Source of the DNA: Metaphire vulgaris
Taxonomy: Eukaryota; Annelida; Clitellata; Crassiclitellata; Megascolecidae
Assembly: GCA_018105865.1 (NCBI GenBank)
Contig: CM030862.1
Span: 3,802,062-3,866,061, forward strand
Length of the DNA: 64,000 bases
Direction: 5' to 3'
Position numbers and translations under genes: made by a program. The notes under the pieces were generated by a model. That model was given only the letters and a program-made list of their open reading frames with translations. It was not told the DNA's origin and did no database searches. Positions 1 through 64,000 of this stretch are shown piece after piece (the first letter of the stretch is position 1; every line of letters starts with the position of its first letter).

Positions 1-776
1 GGAAGAATATATCTCGACCAAATATTGTCCAATTTTCAAATTTTATTTATTTATTTTGTTCCAATTACTTTCCCCTACAACTTTGTTGTTCACCAAAGTT
101 AGGTTGCCACTCAAAAATTTTAGCTGCACAGCTTGGAACAGAAAAAATATTTGTTTGGAGAGGGTTCTGTTTCAGGCCAGATTGTGTACCCGTATCCCAA
201 TTTATCCCAATTGTTATTGAATTTTCAACAGATGATTTGAAAGAAGAATAAAAATGCAAAACGTTGGTGCATATCTCATCTTTTTAGCTTTCGTAGAATC
301 CGAGCAATTGCAAGTTGAAAAAAATCCAAAATTATAAAAGCAAATACACAGAACGCTGCATTTCTTTGGCCCCCTGATGTAAGGCACCTCAAACAGTTGT
401 CCGTCCACTAATCATTTAGTTTTCTGCTCTTCTTTAACATCCTAAATGTTTCTATAAAAAGTCTGGCAAGCAAAATGGTCAGTGGTCATCACTAGATATG
501 TTTACATATTTAAGGGTGGGCATTCTTTACAAAAATTCTGTTCTCCCATGTTGATGGCAGGATTATGCCAGTGCTACGCTGTCTTGGGCACTATTCATGT
601 GACCCCTAACCCGACATGGACCCAACCCAACCCATGGGTGTTCCCAAACCATGTCCACAATAACTAAATAAATATAATCAGTGAAAAGAACCGAAGAGCT
701 TACAAATGAGACCATGCTTGCTAAAACTATAAATATATAATATCTAATATATATAAAACTGTTGTCATAATTATCC
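1..776. other. Unassigned left-end DNA
   Basis: No exon or recognisable transposon was found. The short open frames here look random in composition. If the polyadenylation signals near 780 are real, this is intergenic. Confidence 0.4.
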
Positions 777-795
777 TTTATTAGACTGCTTTATT
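777..795 (-). terminator. Candidate polyadenylation signals
   Basis: Two AATAAA hexamers on the minus strand (777-782 and 790-795) are the first canonical signals I found downstream of the stop codon. They would give a 3' UTR of roughly 620-640 nt containing the small hAT element at 894-1098. An ATTAAA lies at about 849-854. Confidence 0.3.
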
Positions 796-893
796 AAATG
801 TTTAAGTTTTTTGCAAAAACATAGAATTTCAACTGATTAAAGATTCTCATTTAATGCATTATTAGGAGGACCAAAACATATGGGTGACTAAGC

Positions 894-1098
894 CAGTGGC
901 GTAGCCCCGTCACGGGGTTGTTTGGAGTTGTAAAAACAACCCCTTTTCAAAAAATATGACTAACACAATCGATGCAAATCCGTTTACTTTTTGTTGAAGG
1001 AGGGGTGTATTGGGGGTTGGCCGTGGCCTCCGCTGGTGTTCAGATGCATAGTGCTTCAAGTCAACAACCCCACTTTACATAAGCTGGCTATGCCACTG
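894..1098. mobile_element. hAT MITE, CAGTGGCGTAGCC family
   Basis: 205 bp bounded by CAGTGGCGTAGCC and GGCTATGCCACTG inverted ends, with a perfect 8-bp target-site duplication GACTAAGC at 886-893 and 1099-1106. No coding capacity. CAG ends and 8-bp duplications are hallmarks of the hAT superfamily. A related element lies at 26411-26714. Confidence 0.9.
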
Positions 1099-1415
1099 GA
1101 CTAAGCCATATCTCAAAAACTTGAGCTGATGGGACAAAAGTGCTAACATTTTGGGAATCAGGGCATCAAAATTACTCAAAAAAGGTGTAACATTTTAGAC
1201 ACCAAATTGCATGTTGACCAGTATAATTATTATTATAACATTCTGAATAAACAGATTGACTAGCAAAAATTAAAAATCCTAGCAAGTAATTAAAGAGCAG
1301 ATAGAACTATAAAAAACCATAATCTACCTCATTATAAATAGCAACAGCGGCAACACCAGAAATTCTCTTCTACCATTTGAAATGATGCCCTACCTGGTGA
1401 TGTTAGCAAATTTCA

Positions 1416-63692
<62,277 letters not shown>

Positions 63693-64000
63693 CTAAATTA
63701 AATATAAATTTCAACAGCTACTCAAGTCAGTATCATCACACCAAAATCCCATGACAAAAAATATCTTGGAAATAAGACAAAGGATGAAGAGTATAGAAAA
63801 ATCATAGGCATCAACTGAGATGAGAAAAAATGAAAACTCTTGGACATATACTAAATGACAATAAAGTGGCTGCTAGTGCCAAGAATAAATAGTTTCAGAG
63901 GAAGACTTCAAAAAATTAAAATTTTTACCAGGTGGACATGGTCCATTACAAAGTACAATAGGAAAAACAGAAAGAATAAAATCAATAAACAAATAAAGAA
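63693..64000. other. Intron at the right edge
   Basis: Upstream intron of the visible exon 1. A-rich on the plus strand, nothing assigned. Confidence 0.4.

Overview
The window is animal nuclear DNA: spliced host exons lie in a sea of decayed retrotransposons, DNA transposons, a tRNA-derived SINE family and long microsatellites. There is no bacterial-style gene packing. The mix of RTE-like, CR1/L2-like and Rex1-like LINEs, many hAT elements and AT-rich introns fits an invertebrate, probably aquatic. The sequence alone does not fix the phylum.

One host gene runs on the minus strand across almost the whole window. I could thread 21 coding exons from 63692 (the 5' part of the gene lies beyond the right edge) down to a stop codon at 1416. 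Exons were placed by GT/AG sites, open frame and matching phase. They encode about 1,050 residues. The N-terminal half is coiled-coil rich and leads into a block with a Cys-Leu-Ser-Cys-Asp-Arg-Pro motif followed by a Lys-Pro-Tyr...Glu-Leu-Glu-Gln-Leu-Arg segment. I recognise this as the DUF4795 region of the QRICH2 / C16orf96 family; mammalian QRICH2 is a sperm-flagellum protein. The C-terminal third is unusual: seven consecutive exons (24037 to 2070) are copies of one 57-58 residue module, all in symmetrical phase 1-1, three of them in a perfect 299-bp tandem array. A short last exon follows.

The introns are graveyards. From left to right: a 3' flank with a small hAT element (0.9-1.1 kb); a hAT with a nested MITE (2.5-3.9 kb); a LINE carrying a 5'-inverted RTE-like LINE and a hAT which itself holds a fold-back element (5.2-10.2 kb); a 4.2-kb composite insertion with huge (CTA)n/(TTA)n tracts (11.2-15.4 kb); the exon-duplication zone (15.5-24.3 kb); a LINE split by a 5-kb hAT that contains a second hAT and two RTE-like LINEs (24.9-31.9 kb); mixed LINE tails and hAT MITEs (32-43 kb); a fairly well preserved CR1/L2-like LINE (47.1-49.1 kb); RTE-like LINEs and a Tc1/mariner remnant (49.5-54.3 kb); and more LINEs split by fold-back and hAT elements (54.6-61.4 kb). 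No insertion interrupts a recognised coding exon.

Two things stand out. First, the repeated exon array in a conserved flagellar-type gene. Second, the terminal arms of many of the 8-bp-TSD transposons are built from reiterated, usually self-complementary words, a different word in each family. No promoter, CRISPR array, rRNA gene or functional tRNA gene was seen.
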